Source of the DNA: Enoplolaimus lenunculus
Lineage: Eukaryota > Nematoda > Enoplea > Enoplida > Thoracostomopsidae
DNA: 64,000 nt
NCBI GenBank assembly: GCA_030248215.1
Contig: JASANG010000236.1
Location: 122,860-186,859 of the forward strand
Direction of reading: 5' to 3'
Each line of letters begins with the position of its first letter. Within the stretch, counting starts at the first letter, position 1. Shown here one piece after another: positions 1 through 10,320 of this stretch. The notes beneath the pieces were generated by a model. That model searched no databases, was not told the DNA's origin, and was given only the letters and a program-made list of their open reading frames with translations. The translations under genes were made by a program, and so were the position numbers.

Positions 1-2234
1 GACTTGCTGAAATTTTGGCTATGTTAAAGAGAAAACGAGTTTCGTCTTTTCAATGTTTTAGCCAGCACGAGAAGAACCGTTAGGAAGTGCTGGCGGAAGC
101 ACCCATAATAAACCCCAAAACTGAGCCACGCCCCTTGTGGTGCTTTCATTTTGGCAAACAAAATTTTTTCGCATTCCGCGATTTTAATAGAAATGTTATT
201 CGTTATATTGGAGGCGCCTTGGACCTGTTTGAGGGACCGACCATCCTAACGCCGGCCACAGCCGTTAACAAACGATATTTTAATTGTTAGGTGTTTCCGA
301 AATTTTAGCTGGAATAAAGTCATTCGTTAAACAATCTTTTCATTTTTCGTTTCACCGCACGTAAAGTATCTGCATTCAAAAGATGGCAGCAATATGAAGC
401 AAGAGTCAGCAGAGGTTAAAAACTCAAGAGCCACGGATTAACAAATTTTGCAGGGACCTGTACCGAAACTGAAGGTGAAAAAATATCATCCAATTAAAAT
501 AAAGCCCTACACACGTACAAGTTTGGTCACAAAGCAGCTTTTGAACTTCTTGCAGCTGCAAATTATGAACCGAAATTCATGCAATTGAATTTAATTCGCA
601 GCTGTGAATGCAGTTGCAAGTCACTTGACTTTTTTGGACCTGCAGTTTTACTGGTCAATCGGAATGTTCGGCAGAAAATACTTGCAGCTGCAATTATGTC
701 GTGCAAGTTGCAGCTGCGAGTTCTCGCTGCAAAAACTTGCATGTGTGAATTGGGCTTAAAGCTAAATTTGCTACTTCTAACAACAAGTACACCAGGTGAC
801 TTTTGAGGAAATAGTGCGCTGCTCACTGAAGCTTTTTTAGCTTCAGTGTGCTGCACACAGACGCATTTTTTTGGCTTCAGTGCGCTGCACGCTTAAAATT
901 TTAAAATAAATAAATTATAATGATAAAAATCAGAAAATTGCAAATGTTCACTAAATTCTCTAGTACTGCACTTGTAAATAATAAATTTCTGTGACCGTGA
1001 AATTTTATTTGACACCGTTGTCACTGCAGAATCAGGAAAATCGAATTTATTCCAAAAAGTTAAAAAATTTCTGTCAATAAATTTGTGTATTTTTTCAATT
1101 TCATACTACAAAATGGTTAATTTTAAAATAAAAATACACAAAAACTGGGCGGAGTTTTTTTCTACCGTGCCACGCCACATTTTGCCCGGTTAACAAACAA
1201 CTAAGAGTAAAAGTTATTCAAAAACAACTGCATGAAAATAAAGTATTTTCTAGTGCATAAACGGGAATATATATACATGAATTTTTGAGGACCAAACATA
1301 TGTCGATTTGATAGTAAAGACCAAAATGTATCGTTTTCAATTTCAATAAATTCAACTTTTATCAAGAACGGAAATCCTGTTGCATATTCACAAATTTCTG
1401 GTGGCGGGGACCACGCAATGTATAATATACACAAAAAATTTACAAGCGAAACGCACTTTTAGTACTAAATCTTAATATAAAATGTTTGGTTTGAGCTCTG
1501 TTAAAAGTGACGTGGCCGTGTTCTCTCACCATCCTTGGATCCACCAATCACAAATACTGCCACGTGGTTTGGGCCGATATTTAATATTTTTTCACAAAGA
1601 TTCCTTGAACTTGTAAAAAAATTAGTGCAAATATTTAAGAGAAATTGATTAACTTTGACAAAATAATTGAGAGCACAAAACTGATCGCTCATTTGAAGTT
1701 TGCGAACGAATAAAAATACGAAAAGGATGTTTCGTAAAAAGGAACAAATTTTTCTCATTTCATAATTTTTAACTGCGAGCAGCCCTCTGAGGTTGATCGC
1801 CACTTATAATTCTCATGCCAACAAGACCATCTTCAACAAAAACAAATCAACGCGGTTGCAAATTTGCAAACCTAAAATATTCTTCATAAAACTTTTTAAG
1901 AATCTGTTCTAATTTGAATATATATGCTGTCTGTTAATTGTAGATGAAGCAAACATGATAAAGCTGGAACGCTGCTCCAAATACGTATATGGGACGTTCC
2001 AGCTTTATGTCACTTACACCTTACAATACGTGCACTCGGCACACAACATGTCCCCTCTCAAAAGAAATTCAATACCTCAATAGCTTGTTCCGCTTATGTT
2101 TTATCGAAACCCTTTATTTCCCAATAGTGTCACCTACACGACGAAGACTGTTTTGCACTGACACTGTCTAGGATATTGAAATGTTTGAAAACAGTGAAGT
2201 GGACAATATTTTTATATGATAGATGCATTAGGGA
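1..2234. other. AT-rich stretch without a recognisable gene
   Basis: No open frame here resembles a protein I know, and no exon-like blocks with matching phases were found. The stretch 540-760 has repeated TTGCAGCTGCAA-like words. A perfect hairpin, CTGAAGCT/AGCTTCAG with a T-rich loop, lies near 826-846. Another inverted repeat lies at 1958-2008. All of this reads as transposon debris. Confidence 0.5.
1958..2008. repeat. Short perfect inverted repeat
   Basis: The arms ATAAAGCTGGAACG (1958-1971) and CGTTCCAGCTTTAT (1995-2008) are perfectly complementary over 14 nt, with a 23-nt spacer. It could be the remnant of a tiny foldback or a hairpin-forming site. No neighbouring gene explains it. Confidence 0.6.
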
Positions 2235-2945
2235 CACCTTAGCGGGGAAATTCGAAATTCAAATTTTGGCGGGAAAATTCAAATTATGGTTTGAAATTTA
2301 AATTTTTGCGGGAAATACAAATTTTGGCGGGAAAATTTAAATTTTGGCGGCAAATTTAAATTTAGGTGAGAAAATTCAAATTTTGGCGGGAAAACTCAAC
2401 TTTTGGCGGCAAATCAAATTTAGGCGGGAAAATTTAAGTTTCGACATGAAAATTCAAATTTTGGCGGCCAATTAAAATTTAGGCGAGAAAATTCAAACTT
2501 TGGAGGCAATTCAAACTTTGGTGGGGCATTCAACTTTTGGCGGGAAAATTCAAATTTTGGCAGGAAATTCAAATTTTGGCGGGAAAATTCAAATTTTGGC
2601 GGCAAATTCAAATTTTGGAGGGAAATTTCAAATGTTGGCGGGAAATTCAAATTTTGGCGTGAAAATTCAAATTTTGGCTTAAAATTTTGGCATACAAGCA
2701 AAAAGCAACAAAATAACGCAGTAAATTAATTATCTTATTTAGCGCTTTCTGGCGACACCTTTTAGACTAACGATAAAGGCCGACAGTTCACGCAACTCTA
2801 TATTTAATATTAACATAATGCACGAACAGTTTAGAGATAAAATTTCCACACACAGTTACGCAAACAGTATAGCTAGTCTTTTTAAAACAGTATAGGGGGA
2901 CGATGGATGTGCGGCGTGCACGTATGGTAACGTGTGAGCGACTTT
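2235..2945. repeat. Interspersed element with a TTTTGGCGGGAAAATTCAAA tandem array, copy 1
   Basis: About 22 degenerate units of roughly 20 bp (core TTTTGGCGGGAAAATTCAAA) run from about 2250 to 2690. A unique-looking 250-bp tail follows (about 2690-2945). The same array plus the same tail recurs at 40695-41278, so array and tail move together as one element. The exact 12-mer TTTGGCGGGAAA occurs five times (near 2265, 2323, 2382, 2536 and 2575) and matches the E2F consensus. Open frames across the array on both strands are by-products of the repeat. The element family and its true ends are unknown. Confidence 0.8.
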
Positions 2946-4645
2946 ATAATATAAATATATTACAGCTGGGTCATTTTGTGTAAAAACAAGAATTTACTCA
3001 ACATGCATGGCGTTTAGCTTTATGGTCCACAATGCCCTGGTGTCCATAGCAAAACTCAACTGCGGAAATGTTTAATTTTTCGATAAATTTTTGGTGTCTA
3101 ATTCTAATCTTTCGAATCCTAGGCCAGTATTTCTAATGTGTGTGCACCTGTCACCTGTTGATGACAGGTCATTGTAACTTTTGAACCAGTGTACGCTGAG
3201 GATCAAAATTTGACATTTTTCGTGCACAATTTACTCTACACTGTACAAATTTTGATTTCAAGAACTGCAATGGTTACTGAGTTTGAAAACCTATTACTAA
3301 CTGATGATAGTTGCTTTACAAAATTTGATGATATGGGCCCTAATTTTAACATCATCCGTAGAACTTCAAAGTAGTATTCAGATAATATGTTCAAATTTAC
3401 TGTACTTAATTTATGGTTGACAGAAAATCGAACTCAAGCACAGGCGAAGCTCCGCCGAATCTCAAACTTCGATCCTTTTCCAGCTGCTTGGTAGAAAGGT
3501 CTGATGTCCTTGGTTCCTACCTAGACTGACAGGTAACACTTGAGACGAAATTCAAAACAACTTGTTAAAATCTGTCTTTTTGCCGACCAAATTTGAACTC
3601 AACGGCAACTTGAATGACAAAGTTTAAATTTTTGTAATTTTTTTGCTTCGACACAAGAGTTTGAAATGAAACTTGTGCGTCCGTCAATAGGTCTCAGACA
3701 GTGCTTTCAGATCCTAACTCAAATTATACAAAAGCACAAAATGACCGGGTTATTATCGACCAAAGTAGCTTTTGGTTGACCATAGTTAAACTCGACACTA
3801 CAAAATTTATTTTCTTTGGAAATTTTTAATTTCAAACATTCGAATCCTAATTATACTTCAATCTACTGAACTTTAAAGGAGCATTTAGACGATATTTTTT
3901 GCAGTAATTAAAAGGTTACGCGAGTAATGGTTGAATATATTTGACACTTGATGACCATATGTAAGCTTAGCTGTTAAAAAAATTGAAATTTCGTCGGAAA
4001 GTTTTATGTCTAATTTTGGTCATACGAACTCTAAGTTTTGCAGAAAAAATAACGGTAACGGAAACGAATAGAGGTCACAAAAAACGGAACCGGTAAACGG
4101 CTATTAAAGTATAACAGTTTCATAGATGTTTTATTTTCTGCCAACACAATTATTGAGGTGTGCAAATATTCACTGTACTTTCTAAAATTTCAAAACAAAT
4201 ATAGCGGATGCACAGAAATTTTAAAGATTTTATATATATATTAGTTTCGTATTTTTTTATCTCATTGTGAAAAATTGCAGCATATCATTAGAGGGATTTA
4301 CAACTTGAGCATAAAAATAATGGAATTTCTGGTATATCTATAACGGAAATGGAAACAGCAACTGACGCCGAATTTTAGCGCAAACGGATACGCGGTTACA
4401 CCCTGTTTGTCATCATACTTAAAGTGACAGGGACCCTTAAAGTTATAGCCATTATACCATGCAAAGTGAATTATTGGCTTCGCTTTTATAAAATGTGCCA
4501 TTTTTCGGGTTGGTCTGTGACTGAAATGTGATAGTCTTTGAGTCAATAAACAGACGGGTATAACCTAATTGAAATTTTGTAGGATCATCTCTTGTATCTA
4601 TGTTCACCACACTGGAGTATGTTTTCTAAACTATCGAGGTATCTA
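2946..4645. other. Gene-free stretch
   Basis: Only short chance open frames are present. I see no splice-phased exons, RNA gene or clear transposon ends. Confidence 0.4.
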
Positions 4646-5141
4646 CACTGCAAAAATATGGTGAGTCAAATCGACCCCCTTCGAAATAAGCTTTACGAAA
4701 CGACATAAATAAAGTCAAATTCAACTCCGCCAGAGTCAAATTCGACTCACCAAGTCACACGTGTTTCTCTGACAGGGTCGAATCTGACTCAGCTTGTGTA
4801 GTCGAGGGATGGGAGTCTCAGTCTCAGTCTCAAGTCTGGAAAATTCCTAAGACTCGCGTAGTGTCAGGTTTACCATATTTGCATCGTTTTTTCTATTCAA
4901 TCAATAATGATTTTAACGAAACAGAACCTTCAACATTCGTGATTTAGGATTTTTCTAAAATATTTCGGCATTGTGTCAAAAAACGTCTGACTCTCTCAAA
5001 AAAAGTCTCAAGTCTCAGGCTCAAAGAAGTTGAGACTGTCTCAGTGTCAGTCTTAACTTCTTCATTGAGACTACCATCCCTGGTGTAGTCCCGTACAGCC
5101 TATTTCGGAAACAGTCAATTTAATCCACCATATTTTGCAGT
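4646..5141. mobile_element. Inverted-repeat element (CACTGCAAAAATATGGTG ends) split by a later insertion
   Basis: The left end CACTGCAAAAATATGGTG and the right end, read as its complement ACTGCAAAATATGGTGGAT, form imperfect terminal inverted repeats. Both are followed by GTCAAATCGAC / GTCAATTTAATC-like sequence. A second element (4804-5082) with its own 8-bp target duplication interrupts it. Without that insert and one duplication the host element would be about 210 bp, a miniature non-coding transposon. Superfamily unknown. Confidence 0.65.
4804..5082. mobile_element. hAT-like miniature element (AGGGATGGGAGTCTCA ends)
   Basis: It is flanked by a perfect 8-bp target duplication, GTGTAGTC, at 4796-4803 and 5083-5090. 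The ends AGGGATGGGAGTCTCAG and (complement) CAGGGATGGTAGTCTCAA are inverted repeats. An 8-bp duplication with (C)AGGG-type ends is typical of hAT transposons. No coding capacity remains. A related, longer copy lies at 34622-35421. Confidence 0.8.
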
Positions 5142-5402
5142 ATATATATCTGCATATATGAAAAAAACACGACTAAAGGCCATAAAAGGTAATTTTAGCA
5201 AAACGATTTTCAGGCGATGGTGGAACTTACTTAAATTTTGCGAAATGCATTGAATAACTTTAGCAGCAACGCGATGTTTATATCACGCATGCACATGGTA
5301 TATTCCAATTTTATTAACATAAAGTATCTAAAACATAATAATAATTAATAATATAGCAAAATTTAGCTTAAAAATTAGCAGAAATACGTCAAAATCCGCA
5401 CC

Positions 5403-6596
5403 ATGAAACAGCTAATAATCGAGCGACCTCCAGACGCGAGCAGTCCATTTCGTGCTCGTCTCACAAACGCTCCATTGGTACGCTGCGTTAATGCAATATT
5501 GCACTATGTTTGCAGTTGCAATTTGCACTGCACAATTCAAAGCACTCAGCCGGAGAATGCTTCATTTTGGCAATATATCAACGGAATATCTGAGTCAAAA
5601 TACGATACTGGTTATCCGCTCGTTGCATATTATTGGGATCGAACTGAACTTGTCAAATTTAGTATTCCCGTATTTGTTACGAAGCTCACCCTGGTTTATA
5701 AAGAGCGCGACCGCAGCCGACAGTTAGACCTCGCCGAACTACTATTTCAGCCGCAGCTTACAATGGCGGCTATTGCGACAGGCGGTGCTGTTTTGATTTT
5801 GAAATTACTCAAATTTTCTTTTCAATATTCCCAGCGTTTTAAATTTACTCAACAATTTACAGCGCATTCTATTGTTGAAATTTTGACAAAATCGTTTTAT
5901 TTCAGTACCATCTTGTTTTTGATAAGCACAAAAATTTTAGACATATTAGTGACAACCGATAGCAAACCTTTATTCTCTGATGTCAAATCGTCATACGCAA
6001 CTATTTTGAACCGTCTCGTCGTGCCTATTTTCGATTACGTGGCTCTAAATGGTACCTTATACTCTGAAAGTGTCCACCTAACAACAGGTTTGTCTAGACC
6101 TAAAATCGTTGAAACCCTTCAAAAGCATTCTGAAGTGGTCACCTCGTTCACGCAAACTGCTCACCTGTTATTAGACTCAGCACCAAGAACCTATTTTACG
6201 ACAAGCTATTTTGAATTCTTAGCAAGCGGTCTAAAACATTCAGGCGTGGCTGCGACTCAGTTTGCGAGTTTAAGGTTCATTTTTGATAGTATGCCATTAC
6301 TAATGGGGTTTGCGTTTGCCCTGAATAACACCAAGCTATCGTTGGTGGATCGAAATGTGCTAGTGGGCCAAGAAACTGGGATGGTGATTAAAATGTGTCC
6401 TGATGTTAGCCACGGAGGGTATGACAAACAAGCGGAAACGACAGTAGCTATAGAGCCACTTGACGCGGTATGGTTACGTTTGCTTGCAGTGTATCTGGTG
6501 AAAAGTGTTGGAATGTTACCGTTTATAGGGCTATTTATGGAAATTTTGCACGTTAATGTTAACTTTGTGAACAGAAACGTGGGAAGATTGTTTTAA
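5403..6596 (+). CDS. Multi-pass membrane protein, possibly a divergent ionotropic-receptor-like protein
   Basis: A single uninterrupted frame of 397 residues opens with an ATG in the good context CCGCACCATG. I do not firmly recognise it. Hydrophobic segments lie at about residues 119-137, 166-182 and 357-381. The long hydrophilic stretch of about 185-355 between the second and third segments, and a Glu just after the last (FME, residue 380), match the order M1, M3, S2 ligand-binding half, M4 of ionotropic glutamate-receptor-like proteins. The pore loop and the usual ligand-binding residues cannot be confirmed by eye. If the family is right, the N-terminal S1 half is reduced, as in many divergent invertebrate receptors, or further exons lie upstream. 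A different membrane-protein family is equally possible. The lack of introns is odd beside the intron-rich neighbours and could mean a retrocopy. Open length and hydrophobic pattern make a real gene likely. Confidence 0.6.
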   Translation: MKQLIIERPPDASSPFRARLTNAPLVRCVNAILHYVCSCNLHCTIQSTQPENASFWQYINGISESKYDTGYPLVAYYWDRTELVKFSIPVFVTKLTLVYKERDRSRQLDLAELLFQPQLTMAAIATGGAVLILKLLKFSFQYSQRFKFTQQFTAHSIVEILTKSFYFSTILFLISTKILDILVTTDSKPLFSDVKSSYATILNRLVVPIFDYVALNGTLYSESVHLTTGLSRPKIVETLQKHSEVVTSFTQTAHLLLDSAPRTYFTTSYFEFLASGLKHSGVAATQFASLRFIFDSMPLLMGFAFALNNTKLSLVDRNVLVGQETGMVIKMCPDVSHGGYDKQAETTVAIEPLDAVWLRLLAVYLVKSVGMLPFIGLFMEILHVNVNFVNRNVGRLF

Positions 6597-7086
6597 CCCA
6601 TATCTTGCTGATATCAGTTTAAACTGACGGCAGAAAAAAGGTCTATATCTTTGAAGTTGTAAAACTAATCCAAGCTCTTTCTATGATCACTTTCACTATG
6701 CCTTGTTCTTGATTACTGCACGGGTTTGTGTTGCTAGCTGCATTTGCGCATTTATTATTTGGTTTCCTATCACCAGCATTGTTATCATTATGGTCAATAT
6801 TAAAACTGAATCATCAGTTGATACTACTTTGGTTGCATCTGTATTCTAGACAGCTCGTGTAATGAAATAAAGCGCTTCAGAATATCTGGGTTTCATTGCC
6901 TTCTAGAAAAATATATGAAATATTTGACTGGAGTACCAATATATAAATATTTTTGACAAGTGCGACGAAAGGGCGATGAATAAAGAATATATTTCAAAAT
7001 TGCATCAGAATAAAACATGTAAAGAGCAAAAACAAGTTGAAAAAATATATAGGTATTGTTGAGCTTTATCAATTGGTAGCAAAATG

Positions 7087-7350
7087 CACTGTAAATTCCA
7101 ATGAGTTAATTAATCAGCTCAGACGGAATGTTAGTTATTTCTGAGTTAATACCCGTAAACTATAATTCATTCTGTGAGTTGAGTTGATTCTCTGAGTTGA
7201 GGTGATTCCGGGGGAGCAGAATAACTGAACCAAGAATGAGTTGAATCAACTCGGAATTATGAGTTCGAATAGTCCTAACGCAAGACTGGATTTGATAGTA
7301 TTAACTCATACTTACTAAACAAAATTAACTCAATGGAATTTACACGGTGG
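7087..7350. mobile_element. Miniature element, CACTGTAAATTCCAATGAGTT family, copy 1
   Basis: The ends CACTGTAAATTCCAATGAGTT and (complement) CACCGTGTAAATTCCATTGAGTT are inverted repeats. The interior is rich in TGAGTTAATT/AACTCA words on both strands. The flanks GCAAAATG and GCAAAAAATG may be a target duplication. Related copies lie at 39869, 46593, 47895 and 61414. Confidence 0.75.
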
Positions 7351-8070
7351 CAAAAAATGCCCTAAATCCTGCTGAATATGTGAAATCTGCAACTGGAACA
7401 CATTCACTACATTGCAGTTTGGAGAATTCCGCTATGTCAGCATCCAATTTCGAAAGTTTATAGTATTAAAATAAAACTTTTGGTCTATAACTCGTCGAAC
7501 CGCTTTCATCAATTTTAAAAAGATCTTTTGAATTTTTTCTAGGACTATCAATCATTAATAGGTGGTTGCCAAACAGTTACAGTACTACAAATTTTACTAA
7601 TAATTTCGAATTTTATACAAGTCGTTTCAATTCATACGGACAGATATATGGCTATAGTAAAAGTGAAAAGCTATGCATAAATGTACTATACCAGCAATAG
7701 GCTATCTATTTCACGTGATTAGTTTTAGCACATTACAGCGTTTGAAACCGATGGAAACTGTTGAAAAATAGAAACAATTAAAGTACGAACATATACCAAG
7801 TTTATCTCAATGTCAATGCGATTCAAACATACTTCTTTTTTTACATATTCCTTTACATAGACTTTGAGGCACTCGCACTATATTTTCTAGTGAAAACATA
7901 TGCTTTGAAATTGCAAAAATGTAGGAACATGAGTTTTTACTGTTGCTCTCCTGGTCATTATAAAATGTTGGATAATTTTTAAATTTTGTATATATATTGG
8001 CCGGTCGGCCGATCAAACGTCCCACTGGTCGCCGGCCGGCCGGCCAGCAGAAAAAGTGGTAATCGTACAA
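7351..8070. other. Gene-free stretch with a GC-rich patch
   Basis: No supported gene. At about 7999-8044 a block of CCGG/GGCC words (GGTCGGCCGATC, then GCCGGCCGGCCGGCC) stands out sharply from the AT-rich surroundings. Confidence 0.4.
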
Positions 8071-8230
8071 AGCTAGTAGCTACGCACAAAATATATTGTC
8101 TGAAAATTTCAAAACTCATGCTTTCTTAAATTTTTAAGACATTCATGCGTTGTATTTCAGACATTAATTGTCTTTTAATAGCTCAAAAATTATTCGTGTC
8201 TAAGACGTTAAAACATAAATGTCTTATATT
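8071..8230. mobile_element. Fragment of the CACAAAATATATTGTCT family
   Basis: It opens with GCACAAAATATATTGTCTGA and contains repeated TTTAAGACATTCATG / TAAATGTCTTA words. These match the ends and interior of the larger element at 35989-36948. Confidence 0.5.
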
Positions 8231-8289
8231 AAAAAAGTAACTGTTGCCAACAGTGGTTTTACGCGCGTTCAAATTTGTCATCATCGTGT

Positions 8290-8740
8290 GCATCTTTAAT
8301 GCGTCTCCCCTGGTGCAAACCGAATGGCTGTAGTCATGACGTCCGCCTGGTGAGCAGCTGAAGGCACTTCGCTTGTCTCCCGATACGCTCGTCATAATCA
8401 ACAGCGTCGTCAGCTGTCCCAAGACCAGCAACTGCGAAGCAGCACGCAGGCTTTTTTGTTGGACCTCATCGGTACAAGCGCCTGTGCACACAACTTCATT
8501 TTTGCGATTGGTCGAGGCCTGGTAGGTGCAATACATTGGTTCCGCAACCGGTCGCATCGACAAACGATTCTTTAATGCAAGCGGTATTCATGTCTCTAGT
8601 CAGTCGGTTACAAACGAACGTGAAAGCACTTGTGCAGTCTGGGACATTAGACACGGCTACTTTGGATCGTCGACATCTTTATGTCGTCAACACCGTATCC
8701 AAACTATCAGTAATGATCCTATCGAAAAGCGGCTGAGTTT
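8290..8740 (+). other. Higher-GC patch with exon-like open frames, unidentified
   Basis: Base composition rises above the surroundings. Two plus-strand frames are open for a useful length: about 8336-8524, beginning RPPGEQLKALRLSPDTLV, and a frame ending at 8736 that contains the segment SLVSRLQTNVKALVQSG. They lie in different frames and end in stops rather than clear splice donors. A 126-codon frame is also open on the minus strand (8183-8563). I do not recognise any product. It could be a pseudogene, a piece of an unannotated transposon or a real small exon. Confidence 0.25.
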
Positions 8741-9263
8741 TTCGGAAGTGTTGTGTCACCACAAGAACATTGATGCTATTTCGCATAAAAACTATCTGGT
8801 AGCTACAAAAGTTTAGTGTTTTCAGATATATGGGAAAACGCATATATCATTCGTGGATAGCCCACATTATAAACGTGTACATGAGTCATTAAAATGTACT
8901 TTTTTCGGCGCCCCATCTCTGTTAATGGTCACTTTGTCAGCGCAATACTTGATAAGTTCCAAAAAGGTACTTATGTATGTCACAATATCCACTGTACAAT
9001 GTTTAGTTTCGCATAGTCAACCGGATGGGACTTCAATGCATATTGTAAATAAATGAGTATTCGCCCTTACCCTAAATTTTTTTGTCAAAAAGTTTGACAT
9101 ATTATATGTCTTACGATTAGCTGAGTCGAGTGGCGTTTTTTCGTAATTAGACGTTTGGTTCACGAATTATGGTGAAATAACTGATTTGGCTCCGTCCCAA
9201 ATGGTTGGCAGCGCGCCAAATCAGTTAATTGACAATAACTGTTAGCCAATTGTCTGATTGCGA

Positions 9264-9440
9264 AAATGTAACAAAAGCCTATACTTAAGCTTAAACCTTA
9301 GCCTAAAACTACGCCTAAGATTTAGCCGAAAGGACATTTCAGACTTATGATTAAACAAATTCCTAACTAAAGCCTAATGTTAAGACTGAGCCGTTGCCTA
9401 AGTCAAAGCCTAGCCTAAGGCTAAGGCACTTAAAATATAT
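9264..9440. repeat. Degenerate CCTAAG/CTTAGGC-like repeats
   Basis: Words such as CCTAAAACTACGCCTAAG and GCCTAGCCTAAGGCTAAGGC recur irregularly. They are variants of TTAGGC read on either strand. Similar tracts occur near 38325-38380, 49858-49925 and 61130-61320. Confidence 0.5.
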
Positions 9441-9685
9441 ATGTAAGCTCTAAGCTCAAGTAATTGGCTGTGATGAGTTTTATTGAAACCACAAAATTCC
9501 GAAACCCTAATATCCCAAAATATCACCAAAAACATAAAGCTATCAATTTTTTAGCTGGACGATGAGATTTTAGGACGGCAGTAAAGTATACATGAGACAA
9601 AACATGAGTGTCGGAAACGACCCTGAAAAATGTATTCTGATTTAAGAACGTTGTATTCAAGCCTGGTATTGAACCTCGACCTCAT

Positions 9686-9948
9686 AGCATTCAGGGTTGT
9701 TGGCGGGAAAAATTACCGGAAAAATGTTTTTTTCATTTTTTCCATTTTTTTCCGAGTGGGGTGGAAAAATGAAAAAAATGGAAAAATATTAAACGATCCT
9801 TAAATATAATTTGCAACTAAATGTGATATAAAATAACGTTTTTACATGACATGTAACTATTTCATGCAACAAATTAACAATGACCGTGTGTATATGTCCA
9901 CCAGAACATATTACATGTCCGAAAGAGCGAAAATTTCAGCATACGAAT
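9686..9948. mobile_element. CAGGGTTGTT repeat, copy A
   Basis: It begins CAGGGTTGTTGGCGGGAAAA and continues with a pyrimidine-rich TTTTTTCATTTTTTCC tract, a GGGGTGGAAAAA segment and about 140 bp of unique-looking sequence. The same order recurs at 48258-48525. The CAGGG end suggests a hAT-type element, but I could not find its matching right end. Confidence 0.6.
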
Positions 9949-10320
9949 CAGGGTTGTTTTTTCCGGAAAAAAGTATGACCGGAAAAAAATGAATTTTTTT
10001 CATTGTTTCTGGAAAAGAAATGGAAAAAATTGGAAAAATTCATTCTTTGTCTGAGTGATCGGTTATCGTACCCTTTGCCGGCGTTTGCCCAAAAATGCTT
10101 GCATTTTGAAAACCATGCCCAAATTTGAATTTTTGGAAAATTTGATTTTAAGACCACAAGTTCAGCCCCTTGTGGTCCAAAGATTTTTTCGAAAAGTTGA
10201 GCAAGTTATATATATATATCATTTGACGCAGTTTGCAAAGTTGGTTCGAGTGGTGTTAAACTTTATGCAATCAGAACCCTGCTTAACGAGTTGTTATCAA
10301 ATAACTGACATCCTGAATGG
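9949..10320. mobile_element. CAGGGTTGTTTTTTCCGG repeat, copy A
   Basis: It starts CAGGGTTGTTTTTTCCGG and runs through GCCGGCGTTTGCCC, CAGCCCCTTGTG and GTGGTGTTAAACTTT to about 10320. A second copy in the opposite orientation lies at 49474-49819 and shares these words in the same order. The family is non-coding here. Confidence 0.65.

Noticed and set aside
2420-2701. 93-codon minus frame of NLNFPPKFEF-type repeats
   Set aside because: It is the translation of the TTTTGGCGGGAAAATTCAAA tandem array, also open on the plus strand.
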